A stretch of DNA of 64,000 bases from Nereocystis luetkeana. Lineage: Eukaryota > Sar > Phaeophyceae > Laminariales > Laminariaceae. Shown piece by piece: positions 10,801-21,464 of this stretch (the stretch's first letter is position 1; each line of letters begins with the position of its first letter). The stretch lies in contig JARUPZ010000011.1 in the NCBI GenBank assembly GCA_031213475.1, positions 3,436,001-3,500,000 of the forward strand. The letters run 5' to 3'. Under the pieces are notes generated by a model. The model was given only the letters and a program-made list of their open reading frames with translations, made no database searches and was not told where the DNA came from. The translations under genes were made by a program, and so were the position numbers.

Positions 10801-12722
10801 ACTTGACCCGACCCGACCCGCGAGATTCTGAAAGCCTCTTGACCCGACCCGACCCGTGAGATTTGAAAATCTCCTGACCCGACCCGACCCGACCCGCGAG
10901 ATTTCAAAACTTTCTGACCCAACCCGACCCGACCCGCCACCTTCCGATTGACCCTTGAGGCACGGGTTTCATGCGGGTCGGGTCACCTTGACCCGCGAGA
11001 CCATATATCTTGACCCGCAGGTTCGACCCGCGGATGTAGTCCATGGGTCGGGACTTCAAAAACCATTTAGTGTTCATTTTAGTGCGTCGCAGCGATATAT
11101 AACCTGGCTGTAGTGGGTATAGATGGATGCGGGCATGCGTATACGAATTCGACGGTGTTTTAATGTTTTAATGTGATACCAAAGGAGTATTATGGAGTAT
11201 TGGTACGAGAAAAGCCGTTGGGTAAGAGAGCGGGAAATGATTCAAGTGTCGGATCCGGGAGCCGATTGCGCGGGTCCGACCCGCGGGTCAGTAGAAAACA
11301 ACTCGCGGGTCAGTAGAAAACAACTCGCGGGTCATGCTGGCCCGACCCGCGAGTGACCCGCTTCTCGCGGGTCGTGACCTGACCCGACCCGTGAGATTTT
11401 CATCACCTCTTGACCCGACCCGACCCGACCCGTGAGATTTTAAAAACTCTTGACCCGACCTGACCCGACCCACGAGATTTGAAAACCTCTTGACCCGACC
11501 CGACCCGACCCGTGACATTTTGAACACTTGCTGACCCGACCCGACCCGACCCGTGACATTTTGAATAGTGACCCGACCCGCGGGTCCGGTCATGACCCGC
11601 GAAAAGCCCTGATAAATCTTTTTGGCACCTTCTGTTTTTTTTTACCCTGGTTTTAGGTATCATTAATGTACCTCATACCGTATGGTATTGTACTTCGCTG
11701 GTACAGATGAACCGCGAGGGTTCAAGATAAGCAATCGGTGTTGATGTATTAGTATGTGGAAAGGATGTGGTGAACACCCAGACGTTGTTGGTGCGTCTAA
11801 GAGGGGTGGGAACGATACTCCGTCTGGAAAGGGATGCGTGGTCAATGGTTATATGACTAAGGCGAGCAAAAAATGAGTTCGCTCCCCCCCCCGCCGCCTC
11901 TCTCCTCCCTTCTGTCCCTTTTTTTCCCAACAACGTTTCTGGTCTTCCCCCCGGAGCAGAAGAATGGAGCGGCAAGAATCAAGGGAGCTGCCGATTGCCG
12001 CCACTGCCGGAGTGGGGTTGGCCGGAAGGGACGGACCTGTATTACAGCGGGCCGAGCACGGTGAGAGGATGGAGGTCGACGCCGCTTCCGCGGGAGGGGC
12101 TGCAATGTTGCGCGGGAGCGAGGGCAACGAGGCTTCGAGGTCGGCGCTAAGGGCGTTGCTGCAGGACGGGGCTGAGGGGGACGCTCTGCGCAAGATGCGC
12201 GCTTTGCTCGAGGAGGACGAGCGGAAGCGCAAGCGCGAGCGCAAGTCATCAGGAGCGGGCGGCCGCGGAGAGGGGAGGGGGGACGCCGACGAGGGCGGCG
12301 GTGGCGGCGGCGGAAAGAAGAAATCTCGAAAGAAAGAAAAAAAGTCGAAAAGCAAGCGGAGGAGCTCCAGCCGCCACAAGAGGGACCGGGAGAGGGGAAA
12401 GGACCAGCGTCAGAGCGCTGGCGGCGGCGGTGGCGACAGCCGTTTCGACAGCGGCAGTAGCAGCAGTAGTAGCAGCAGCAGCGGTACCGAGGATGTCGGC
12501 TCTAGGAGCAAGAAGAAGAAGAAGCGGCGCAAGCATAGAAAGCGCTCACGGGCGCGGTCGATGTCACCGTCTGTTTTTTCTGCCGCAGGGTCTCGAAACG
12601 GGGGGGGCTTGCGAGGCACGTTGGCAGCGTCGTCTGCGGCTTATTCTGCGGTAGCTGAAGGTTCCGAGGCGGACGACCCCCACCCCATCCTCCAGCGCAA
12701 GAAGCACAGCTTGTGGGGCTAA
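4869..12722 (+). CDS. TTC14-like tetratricopeptide repeat protein
   Basis: Four exons: 4869-4949, 6823-7548, 8473-8657, 11960-12722. All junctions are GT-AG with matching phases (0, 0, 2), giving 584 aa. The N-terminus is MRPMPLDEQIMRLKRL. Around residues 52-65, WMPAIEDFVEQ recalls the MPPLEQFME segment of animal TTC14. A Ser/acidic stretch and a basic KRRRTRT patch follow. Residues about 150-195 (PPSYNETLL to FGVFRPASFLLDVW) match the TTC14 segment that follows its S1 domain. An alanine run comes next. Residues about 258-330 (RKGVELARKGQHQ, AAIDIYTQALGMCPDHGDG, LVARGAAFATTGRLRKAM) form two TPR units. The tail is rich in Lys/Arg/Ser (KKKSRKKEKKSKSK, KKKKKRRKHRKRSRARS), as in TTC14, and ends QRKKHSLWG. 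No S1 RNA-binding domain is visible where animal TTC14 has one. A nuclear, RNA-linked role is inferred. Confidence 0.82.
6470..6713. repeat. Poly-C-ended repeat C, TTC14 intron 1, 3' end
   Basis: CTTAGTAGGATGCAGCTCAC, ACACCTCACGGCGCTTCGCG and GGGTCTATGGTCATGCC lead to GAGTACCCCCCCCCCCC. The C run ends 109 nt before the exon 2 acceptor. The upstream GTTGTCATCCATA matches the long copy at 57838. Confidence 0.7.
8190..8450. repeat. GATCTA-type repeat F, TTC14 intron 2
   Basis: GTTGTGTAGGATCTATCTGT, GATTCAACCCAGGAAGCATG, CACGCGGCAACGTGAGCTAA and GATGGTCTGTCCGAGGTGTG match the intronic F copies of the LRR gene. It ends 23 nt before the exon 3 acceptor region. Confidence 0.6.
9995..10455. mobile_element. 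Dispersed repeat H, copy 1 (TTC14 intron 3)
   Basis: Shares over 400 bp with 53075-53515: GTCGACATCCAG..CAACCAG, AGTGTCCGTGCCGATTCTTC, GCCACAGAGATACTACGTTG, an A/G-rich middle, and CAGGCGAGGTG..CCAACAC. Family unknown. Confidence 0.65.
10798..11035. repeat. GACCC minisatellite, TTC14 intron 3 (first)
   Basis: Units of about 41 bp: TTGACCCGACCCGACCCG followed by TGAGATTTTGAAAACCTC-like spacer. Confidence 0.7.
11268..11612. repeat. GACCC minisatellite, TTC14 intron 3 (second)
   Basis: Five to six units with the same spacer. The right border is GGTCATGACCCGCGAAAAGC + CCTGA, shared with the 33.6 and 54 kb loci. Confidence 0.72.
11797..11892. repeat. Poly-C-ended repeat D, TTC14 intron 3, 3' end
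   Basis: CGATACTCCGTCTGGAAAGG, GATGCGTGGTCAATGG and GACTAAGGCGAGCAAAAAAT lead into a C run at 11884-11892, which runs into the pyrimidine tract of the exon 4 acceptor (11959). Confidence 0.65.
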
Positions 12723-13241
12723 GAGATTGAGTCGGTTCCATTTTTCAGAGAAGTTGTGACGTGCCCTCCGCGCGTGCAGCACAGCAGTACACGTCCCGTC
12801 CTGTGTTGTAGACGCCCTTCGACTTCCGTAATATCAAGCACAGCAGCATACGTGAAGAATAAGTGGGTGCAGGTCTGCTTCGTCTGGCTGTGACAGGCGA
12901 CTCGCAGGGGTGGCAAATGCTACGCCACCCCCCCCCGCCCCCCCCGGTGCGCACCCGTGACTAGGAAAAAACGATGTGACGCAACATGGCCCTCTAAGCG
13001 TAACGCGAGCTGCTTGCGTACATTTTATGGTGTATAACATTTCACTACTTGTATGATTATTTTTCTCAGTAAATAGGAAGGAGGGTTGCTCGAAGCCTCA
13101 TTATTTCCATGATGTCACTGGTAAAGGGCGAGCTGAGTTACTGCTTCTCCTACTCCTCCTCTTCCTCCTATCTCGATGCAGCCTTGTGGCGCGCGTGGGG
13201 CGACCGTTTTCACTTTGTGAGCGAGATGCTGCTCATCGCGG

Positions 13242-13330
13242 CCTTTTAGGATTGTAGCCAGTCCCGTTTTGGGGGCGAACTACTTAGAACTTGAGTGGTT
13301 TGTCCCCCAAAAGGGACTGCTGTCCTAACC
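13242..13330. mobile_element. piggyBac-like MITE (CCCTTTTAGG family)
   Basis: CCTTTTAGG..CCAGTCCCGTTTTGGGG is mirrored by CCCCCAAAAGGGACTGCTGT + CCTAACC. A partial second copy (ACTCCCGTTTTGGGCACGAA) follows at 13330-13380. Confidence 0.6.
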
Positions 13331-13984
13331 CTTTTCGGACGGCAACTCCCGTTTTGGGCACGAATTACTTGGAATTATTAGAGTCAGATGTATTTCGTAC
13401 CAGATACCAGGGTATTTATTTACATGCTACTATTGATGGTGTAGTGCTGAAAGGCACACGAACCCTTTTTATTTTTTATTAGCCGTGGGGTGAAGCCGTC
13501 GATTCTACAAGTACGAACTCTGTATCCATACCAGGTACCTGGTACTAATATACCAGTACGTACAGAAAATGTGAAGGCGGAGAACCGCCCGCCGTCCGAC
13601 TGGAAATCTCCGACAAAACGTGTGATCTCCGAAAAAAACGTATTTTTACATTTTTACTAATGCCTTCCACGACACCACACGACAACGCACACCGCGCACG
13701 CAGTAAGTCACCGGTAGTTAATTGATGGCAACAGCATTGCTTAAATAGTTATAAATATCCACCAGCAAAACGCAAACCTAGCGAGAGCCAATACCGAGTT
13801 TCCTCGTACTCGGGTCGCGATCTTTCTTTGCCCGAGCGTTTAACGGCCAAAATGATGCAGATGACATCATCACTTATCACCATCACCAGAATGATGTTTC
13901 GCGCTTCTTCTCGTGCTTGTTTTGTTTGGTACGTTCCGCGCGTGTTGGATCTTAACTGACTGGTGGTGATGTACTATTAATAAT

Positions 13985-14368
13985 ATGGGGGACCTATAGT
14001 AGTAGAAAGGACCTATTTTTTTTTTAAAATTATTTTCTCATCCCATTCATTATCTTCGCACATCTTCTTCTCTCTCTCCTTCCAACTCGTAACTCAGATC
14101 CGGGGACACATAGCAGGCTCTTCTCCCCCCTTCCCGCTACGGTACGTGCCTTCATTTTTATCGCGAGAAGATTTCAGCCTTTTCTTCCCTCGTCGACTCG
14201 CATCGAATTGTGCCTACCCACGCTCCAAGGCGCTCTCAACAATTGAATCCTTTTTTTTTTTGCAAATAAAGTCAAAGTCCTATACATTAAAAACTATGCC
14301 TGGTATACGTACATTTCGCTATTTTTACCAACAATACTTGGTCCTATTTACTGGTGTGGTCCCCCCTG
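13985..14368. mobile_element. ACGGGGGACC-family MITE carrying an insertion
   Basis: Left end TGGGGGACCTATAGTAGTAG and right end CTTGGTCCTATTTACTGGTG + TGGTCCCCC. The centre holds about 200 bp of another dispersed repeat (TTTTTATCGCGA..AAGATTT, TTCCCTCGTCGACTCGCATC), also found near 30270-30345, 37955-38066 and 51420-51483. Confidence 0.55.
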
Positions 14369-15550
14369 CGTAGTGATAATTATTTACGCCAAGTAATATT
14401 TTTGGTGATCACGTTAAAAACATATACCAGGTGTATACTGATGATGATATATTATGCCAGGTTAGGTATTAAAGCAAAAGTATTTACCAGGTACCTGGTA
14501 TGTTTTAGTGCGCCAAAAGAACGCGGTAAATAAGCCCCGTCGAAGATTTTCGGGGTGGAGAGTACTACTACTACTGCTGTCTACCTTTCTTGCCTTCGTT
14601 GAAATTAAAGTGTGGGACACGACCAGTTTTTCTCTCGTGCTGTGACAAGGTATCGGTTTTTTATCAATCCGATGTGGTGTGCCGGCATTGTCATGGAATA
14701 TGTATCACTCCTCCTATACTCATTGCTTCGTACACGCTACTGTGCGTGCTATTAACGACTGCTGTGTGTGGTGTGTGGTACCAGAGGGCAGGGCGCGGCA
14801 CAAAAAGATACCTTATCGTGGATCACACGGCATCACGACATCACGACACACTCGGAACATGTCTGGTATATATGCTGTATGCAAAAATTCCAAACAGCCA
14901 ACTCAAACAAATCTCCCGATCAACCATTGGCGGAGATAGACTGGCATCGAAAACGCCTTTTCACATTTTTTGGTGCTCGTCTCCCCTTGTCTGCGAGGCA
15001 AAGAGAAATGGAAAGGCAGAGGGTAGAACGAGTCGAGTTTCATCACGGCAGCAGAGGAGGTCCATCGTATCCTAGACTCGCGCTTGGCAACCATACCACC
15101 CCTCAGCGTTTCTAGTGCAGCCACGAAGCTCCGCGGGTGCTCTCTTCGCTTCGCTGCCGCTCAGCCCCCCCGCGCCGTAGAGGCGTACCTTCCTTGCACG
15201 TATTGGGATCAACATATAACGAGCAGTCTTCTTCGAGACTCAGGGGGGGAGGCGGCACGAACACTGCTGTAGTTTCGCGCAATACAGGGAGGGAGGCGAG
15301 GGTCGGGGGATTGGGGCGCCTGTCTGATGAGCAGGAGATGCTGCCGGTAGCGTTATTCCATGCGTCAGCAGACGGCGTCTACGGGCATCCCTAGTAGGTG
15401 AGGCGCACGCGAGATCTGTCGGGAGTTGGGGTGTCTCCCTCTCTCAGTAACTCCTCAGCCGGTGACCATTTTTTGCTACTATTTTTGCTACGATTCGCCT
15501 TTTATTACTTGAAAATAGAATCGGCTACCTCTGCTACTGCTGTTTTATGA

Positions 15551-15973
15551 CTAATAAATGTATGATGTCTTTGTGTCGAACGTACGTACAGCAGGCGGGT
15601 CGGATAACACAAAGTTTACCCCAAAGTTACTTGGGTCTTGGGTCATGACACCCAGAACATCTTTCTGTTGTTGGTGATGACCTATGACAAACGAGTTGTT
15701 CGAAATGCTCGAGAGATCGGGGAATGGAATGTCTGTTGGGCAGCATCGCTTTTCGAGCCCACAGCCGTTCCCATGGCCGCCTCGTACGAGTCCCTCCAGG
15801 AAAACGCAATTTTCATCGTGTGATATATTGATAGTAAATGCACCCGGAAGTACATGAATGGTATCTTCCTCGGCAGCAGCAGCAGCAGCAGCTGAGCAGT
15901 AGCAGCAGAGCAGCAGGAGCAGCAGCAGCGGCAGCGTATATAGCAGTAGCGCATTGGTACGCGTCGGTATCAT
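15551..15973 (-). CDS. Putative small secreted protein, 140 aa
   Basis: Single ORF with ATG at 15973 and TAG at 15551. The first 27 residues (MIPTRTNALLLYTLPLLLLL followed by a Cys/Ala run) look like a signal peptide. Part of that hydrophobic run is encoded by GCAGCA/GCTGCT repeats, so the similarity may be fortuitous. The remainder (TIHVLPGAFTINISHDENC to FDTKTSYIY) has four cysteines, two potential N-glycosylation sites (NIS, NNS) and normal composition. I recognise no domain. It lies alone in repeat-rich DNA and has no neighbour that suggests a function. It could instead be a chance ORF or one exon of a longer gene. Confidence 0.4.
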   Translation of the reverse strand: MIPTRTNALLLYTLPLLLLLLLCCYCSAAAAAAAEEDTIHVLPGAFTINISHDENCVFLEGLVRGGHGNGCGLEKRCCPTDIPFPDLSSISNNSFVIGHHQQQKDVLGVMTQDPSNFGVNFVLSDPPAVRTFDTKTSYIY

Positions 15974-17503
15974 ATTATACGTAGCTTTAAAGTAGGGCGC
16001 TTGATTTTTTTCAGTAGAAGTAGTATTCCTGCGGCGCGCTCTCGCTCATCGTACGATACGCTACGCGCCCAAAGAGCCACATACCGTAATAATCAGGAGG
16101 AGGTTGTTGAATTGAAATGTTCCGTTTTCGCTAAGTACGACGTATAGCTAAAAAACAGACGTCGACCGCGCTTCCTATGTACCAATCTGGACGAAAATAT
16201 AATACCTGTTTTGGTTTTGATATCAACATCAAACGGTGATTATATTTACGTCCAAAGTGATACCAGGTACCAGGTATCATTTTGTACGAGTACCACATAC
16301 CTGGTACCAGATACCAGGTACACGAATATCAGATTATTTCTCTGTTGTTGTACTCGCTTATTAATAGTAGCAGGCAACGCGGTTTGGTCCTGGGTGCCTG
16401 TGGCCCCAGTCAACAGCAGCAGTAAAGACCCTCCAGTCGGAATACTTTGGATAGCTCACCCCTCCCGCAGCCCGTCGGCAGCGAGCCAGGATTCGGTGAT
16501 AGCTCTCAACCTTTTATTTCTTGTTGACATGCTGCGTGTGTTTTTCCAGTGTGCCGATAAGCATGTTCGGGAGACCCATGTTATGTTCGGGAGACCCATG
16601 TGGATGTCCTCTTATGTACCCACGACTTCGATAACACCCTACTCCCGCTTGACACGCTGACCCCAACGCCGACGCGATCCAACCGGAACCTGAGCCCTCG
16701 AAACGGACCCTGGACAGCCTATAGAATTGGCCACTGATAGGGTATCTCGACAGGGCCCACTTGGCACCTTGATCCTGCTCGACCTGACGTGTGATGCTTT
16801 AAAATGGAGGGTTTCTACCTAAAAAGGCCATATCACAACGGGAATTCCACTAAAACCAATACCCTCTGGTATACCAGGTATTAGGGTATCCAGATGCCCA
16901 AAAACGGGGGTACAACTATTAGTACTTTGTTGAGTGCATGCTCGTTGGGGCTTTTTCTTGCATAAGAAAATTGATTAGCGGAAAGCGCGAGAGCGTGAGT
17001 TAGCTACATTCGATGAAAATCGACGAGCAGTGGGAATGCTGAACCCTGTGCTCGACAAAAAATAAAGGCATGTACCGGAGGGGAGAAGGGTAGACACCTG
17101 TGACCACGGCTTGACAATTGTCCAGGAAGTTTGTTGAGGGTAAAACCTCCTACGAGTTAGGCTGGAAAGTAGAAGTGATGATTAAAAATATATAAAAAAA
17201 AGTGCTCGTGCATGGAACGTCACGCGTGCCGAAAAGCCCGGGGTGCCTGCCAGGCGGCATCGGTGTTTCGGTTACGATATATACCTTGGGTGCAAGATGT
17301 TCTTGCGCAACACAAAAGGCGAAAAGTTCGCGATTTCGTGAGTTCTTTCGTATGGTATTCGCAATACGCGTATCATACGTGAACGTATACTCGTACCTAC
17401 AGCAGTAGTAGATGTAGATACGTTTTGAAGCGTATATCGTTTCGTTCGGCTTTTACGGGTATTCATGTCCAGAAGATCGCTGAGGATAAAACCTCGTACG
17501 AGT

Positions 17504-18380
17504 TTAGGCCACTTCTTATGCAGTCGGAAACTAGGATTGAAAAAGCCGGTTTCCGATCGGTTATTTTTCCGACTGGATTGCGAATAGCTACCCTTCTTAT
17601 TATCGTCCGTCGGATCGAATATACAGTTTTTGTGTTTTTGCTGGAGACCAGGAGACGCTTGATGTAAGTGAGTGAGTGTATGTAGCTTGACCACTGCTGT
17701 AGCACCGAGAAAAAAGGGTAGGGTAGACGGAAGTCGGTTCCAAACTGCTTCGCCGTAATGGCCGTGGCGTCAGGGAGGTCTTCATCCTCCAGCAGCTGCG
17801 CCCAACCACACATACATGCTGATGCCTCGCTTCTTCCTCGAGCAGCGTATGAGCTTCACACGCGGGGCGTTCTCCTCCATCTCGTCCTCGAGGCCATCAA
17901 GACGCTGGGTTTCTTCGACAGTTGCCAAAGCTACAGCCAGCGCAGCAGTTGGCAAAAGATCATCATCGATACCGCACACTGCGGCCATCGGGTGTTGCCA
18001 CGTGCTGCTGACGGCCATAGATGAGGATGTATCACGCTGACTAGAGCCGAGCAGAAGCAGAAGTGACAGCAGCCAAGCCAGCGTCGCCAATGTTGTCGTG
18101 TGGGGTTGTGTCGTATGTCGTGTGTTGTGTGGGTGTGTGATACTCGTACGAGTAAGCGGTAAGCGGCTGGACTTTCTTAACATTTCCGATGCACGAATCC
18201 GACTGACGAGTTGGATCGGAAATCTCAGTATTTTCGACTGTCTGGCCCAGTTGGAAATCATAATCGTTTTTTTTTAATTGAAAAGGCGCTTTTTCAACTA
18301 CATAAGATTAGCTTTTTTTGTCTCCAATCGGAAACCAGTTTTTTCTATCCTAGTTTCCGACTGCATAAGAAGTGGCCTTA
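17504..18380. mobile_element. Segment bounded by 57-bp inverted repeats
   Basis: 17504-17560 and 18324-18380 are inverted copies about 90% alike, sharing GGCCACTTCTTATGCAGTCG and GAAACTAGGAT. The 760 bp between them hold minus-strand coding-like sequence. A second motif (TTAGGCTGGAAAGT) occurs at about 17157 and 18378 in direct orientation, so the true ends may lie further out. This looks like a non-autonomous DNA element, or a foldback, with captured sequence. No target duplication was identified. Confidence 0.5.
17700..18261 (-). pseudogene. Frameshifted coding-like sequence inside the inverted-repeat segment
   Basis: One minus frame reads ALATVEETQRLDGLEDEMEE, then NAPRVKLIRCSRKKRGISM, and stops shortly after. 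The adjacent frame continues plausibly from the same point as MCGWAQLLEDEDLPDATAIT, then AKQFGTDFRLPY. The switch falls on a 4-bp duplication (ATGT ATGT) near 17812. The pieces look like one protein broken by a frameshift. Function unknown. Confidence 0.33.
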
Positions 18381-19009
18381 GGCTGGAAAGTCAAATGTTA
18401 AAATATACAATTGAAAATATGTTTAGACAAAATATACCAGGTATATCACAGACACATAAAACAACCACTGGTATAATAGCGCCGAGTACGAGTGCATCTG
18501 CTGTTGTTACACGAAGTTACTCTTAATATTAACATTAGTATTTAATACCTGGCACCTGGTACTGCTGTACGTGAGTGTTGTTTCGTGAGAAAAATGAGAC
18601 CACACCAGAGAATAGAGTAAGCTACAGCAGTTTCAGCAGCACTACTATTAATTTTGATATAACGAAAACCCTTACCGCTGGCAGCTGGCACGTATTTCTC
18701 CTTTTTGCTTCCCTGGTGTCCGCAGTGGTGGAGTGCGTATGCTTGTTTTTTGTTTTTGCCTCTGTTTTACTACCGAGGTATTTCTTCCACTCCAGAGTTA
18801 TTGGAGCCTGTCCTGCCTGCGACCACGGACTGCATTGTATAGTGAGTTAATGTGAGAACAACAACAACAACGTATTTTACACGTAAGATAATAAGCATTC
18901 ATCTCAGAAGCAACCAACACCGCTTGTAGATTATACCGGTGTGCTATTAATAAGCGGTCGCGGACACTACGAGTATGATATTCTCCACGTACCCACGGCC
19001 GAGAAGCAA

Positions 19010-19175
19010 AGATGGCAGGAGACAGCATTTTTGCCCATGACAGACAGCAAGTTTGCCTTGACGTGCCTTGACTGACACCAAACTTGTACCAGTAGGTTTT
19101 AGTGTCGAACACTCGGCCGTACACCCTTGACAGCGCACGATTTGCCTTGCTTGACATGTCTCCTGACATCTTTGC
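19010..19175. mobile_element. Dispersed repeat I with inverted ends
   Basis: GCAAAGATGGCAGGAGACA at the left and TGTCTCCTGACATCTTTGC at the right are inverted. The interior (GGCCGTACACCCTTGACAGC, AGCAAGTTTGCCTTGACGTG) matches 49485-49656 in the opposite orientation. Confidence 0.6.
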
Positions 19176-19287
19176 CGAGAAGTAGATTTGGAATGGGTCA
19201 AAACGTAAACTTCCATGAAGATATCAAGATATACCGGTACCGCGTTCTGGGTGACGTTTTTTTGTCTTGAATGTGTGTTGACGTGTT

Positions 19288-19383
19288 GACCCTTTTAGGA
19301 CCCCAGTCCCGTTTTGGGGAGAACTCACTTGGAATTAGGCTGGTTTGTCCCCAAATCGGGACTGCGGTACTAAAGGGGTTAAC
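19288..19383. mobile_element. piggyBac-like MITE
   Basis: TTGACCCTTTTAGGACCCCA at the left and GCGGTACTAAAGGGGTTAAC at the right. The inner arms GTCCCGTTTTGGGGAGAAC and GTTTGTCCCCAAATCGGGAC pair. Confidence 0.65.
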
Positions 19384-20310
19384 AGCAGTGTCCGTAAGAG
19401 CCGTAATGTACTGACTGCTGGCGGACGCACAATATCCTGGTTCCTGGCCGTGGGGCGTATTCATTTCTATGCGTATTGTTCATGTCTCTCGGCTCACGGC
19501 TCACGGCAAACTGATCTTCGGTAGTTTTTTTACATATATTAAGGCATCAAGGTATCAGCACATACATCCGCATCTTTGCAGGGGTCTTCGACCCGGGAAA
19601 CGGGCGAATCGGTCCCGCTTATTTCTTCACGTCCCTGCAGCTATTTTCCGAGAGGCGTCCAACGGCGATTTGCCATTTCTCCAGGATGGCAGTTCGAAAA
19701 ATTGTTGATTCACCCAAATTTACTCAAATCAGTTTCGCCATGATTCATCCGAAGAATACACAATTTTCGGATGAAACGTCGGGTGCATTTGGAAACTCAT
19801 TTCCCGTTTTCTGACTTTTGTGTCCGAAAGTGACAATACCGAAAAACTTTTACGGCTCCCCCTGGAGAAGAGAAGAACGGCTCTATAGTCTATAGATACC
19901 TCTCACCAAAGGGCCTCAAGTATCATTCTGAGCAGAGCGAGCCCGATTCGGTCCGACTCCTGGTCTAAGACACGCGAAAGCTCGTTTTACATACCAAGGT
20001 ATAACAAAAGACTGTTCCGGATATTTGTTTCGGATTTCATAATCCCGAGGAAGTTTTTTCTTTGAACCAGAAAATTGTGGAATTCTAGAGCGTCGAACCC
20101 AGACATGGTTTTCTCAGTTCGCAACCTTGTCCATCACGACCCGATTTTTTTACAGCATTATTATTAGATTATTTTTGGACAGCAGAGATCGCGAACCACC
20201 TGCGGTCCTTGACGACTTTCAACACCTGCAGGAAGAAGACTTGGGGTATATATTCCTGGTAAATATACAGCAATATGAGCCCCCCAACAAGAAGCAGCTT
20301 CTTGATACGA

Positions 20311-20381
20311 CGGAACTACTTTGTAGAATTTGAGTGGTTTTCCCCCAAAACGGGACTGACTGCAGTTCTAAAAGGGTCAAA
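20311..20381. mobile_element. piggyBac-like MITE, right half only
   Basis: GAGTGGTTTTCCCCCAAAAC, GGGACTG and TCTAAAAGGGTCAA match the right arm of the family. The left arm is missing. Confidence 0.5.
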
Positions 20382-20506
20382 ATCCTATTAAATTGTTGTA
20401 TTACCATGCTTACACTACCCTACTGGTACGTAACAATAGTTGGGACTGGGACGAGGGAAAACATGACGCGTACGCGGGGGGAGGGTTGCCAACCCAGTCG
20501 CTGTCT

Positions 20507-20605
20507 TCATCGATGTTCCTCTATCACTCTAAGTCCCACACGGCGGCTGCTGCTCTCCTCGTCCTCGACGACAAAGTTGCGCTTGGGCTGGGCGAATGAT
20601 GCCAT
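20507..20605 (-). CDS. Short ORF, possible first exon
   Basis: ATG to TGA, 32 codons: MASFAQPKRNFVVEDEESSS, then RRVGLRVIEEHR. The composition is good and an in-frame stop lies upstream, so it could be the first coding exon of a gene (a GTGATA donor follows VGLR). No following exon was found. Unknown function. Confidence 0.22.
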   Translation of the reverse strand: MASFAQPKRNFVVEDEESSSRRVGLRVIEEHR

Positions 20606-21464
20606 CGCCACTGCGAGAGTGGCAAGGGCCCCTCGAAGTCGTCACCATCACTATCCGATTTTATCGGCTCATGGGGATGATGCCTGAGGCGTGCGCGAGT
20701 GGGTACGGGGCAGATGTGACGTGTGCTTGCTGTTTTCGGCACATTTGAACTCGCGTTGCCCCCCACGATGTGTGGAAACCACCAGCGACGATTCAAGTCC
20801 AGACGGCAGTTTCGAATGCCGACGTTATCCGAAATTGGAGCTCCGTTTCCGGATGGAGGCCGTCCCGAAAATGATATACGCAAAAAAAAAATTGGCCCGA
20901 AAGCTGACGCTTTCGGGCCATGAAGGTTGAGCTTTTTTTTTAACCGGTACGAAAACGTTCGCGGAAACCTTTCGTGAGAGGTGGCCTAGAGACGCGGCGG
21001 CATTGGTTCCTTACTCCCAATTATTAAACCTTAAAACGTCAAATATTGTGTGATCCAAACAGTACTGGATACGGCAGTACTTCACAAAGAAACAGGAGTT
21101 GATCTCCTTGCTTCGTTCGTATTCTGCCTCACTTTCAGGATTCCTCGTTACCTTTTGGTTTTTAGTTCACGAGCTCGTATACAGGCAGTTCTTGTTTTGT
21201 CTTGTTTGGCTTTGTTGTTGTATTCACGTATTTGCGTACCAGGTACGTTGGCACCTGGTTGGCACCTCTCTTTAGGCCCATCTTAACGAGAAACTTTTTT
21301 TGTATGATACTGCGCCGATATATTTTTCTTTTGATTCGATTTGCATCTGGTTGGTCGCAAAGTGAATCACCAAGCAGGCATTTGGACTTTTGATTCGAAT
21401 AAAACGAAAACAACGATTTCGACAATTAATTAGTCTTTTGGGTCTTCTTTTGCTCTTCGTGTTA

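Larger units (their letters stand above)
12723..15550. other. Intergenic: MITEs and unassigned sequence
   Basis: Holds the MITEs at 13242 and 13985 and ACCAGGTACCTGGTA palindromes at 13540 and 14487. The GC-rich stretch 14990-15290 reads as coding-like on both strands (for example EEVHRILDSRLATIPPL on +), but no exon borders could be fixed. No gene called. Confidence 0.4.

Noticed and set aside
14590..15394. Gene at the GC-rich patch 14990-15290
   Set aside because: Both strands give plausible short peptides, but no consistent exon borders or known motif were found.
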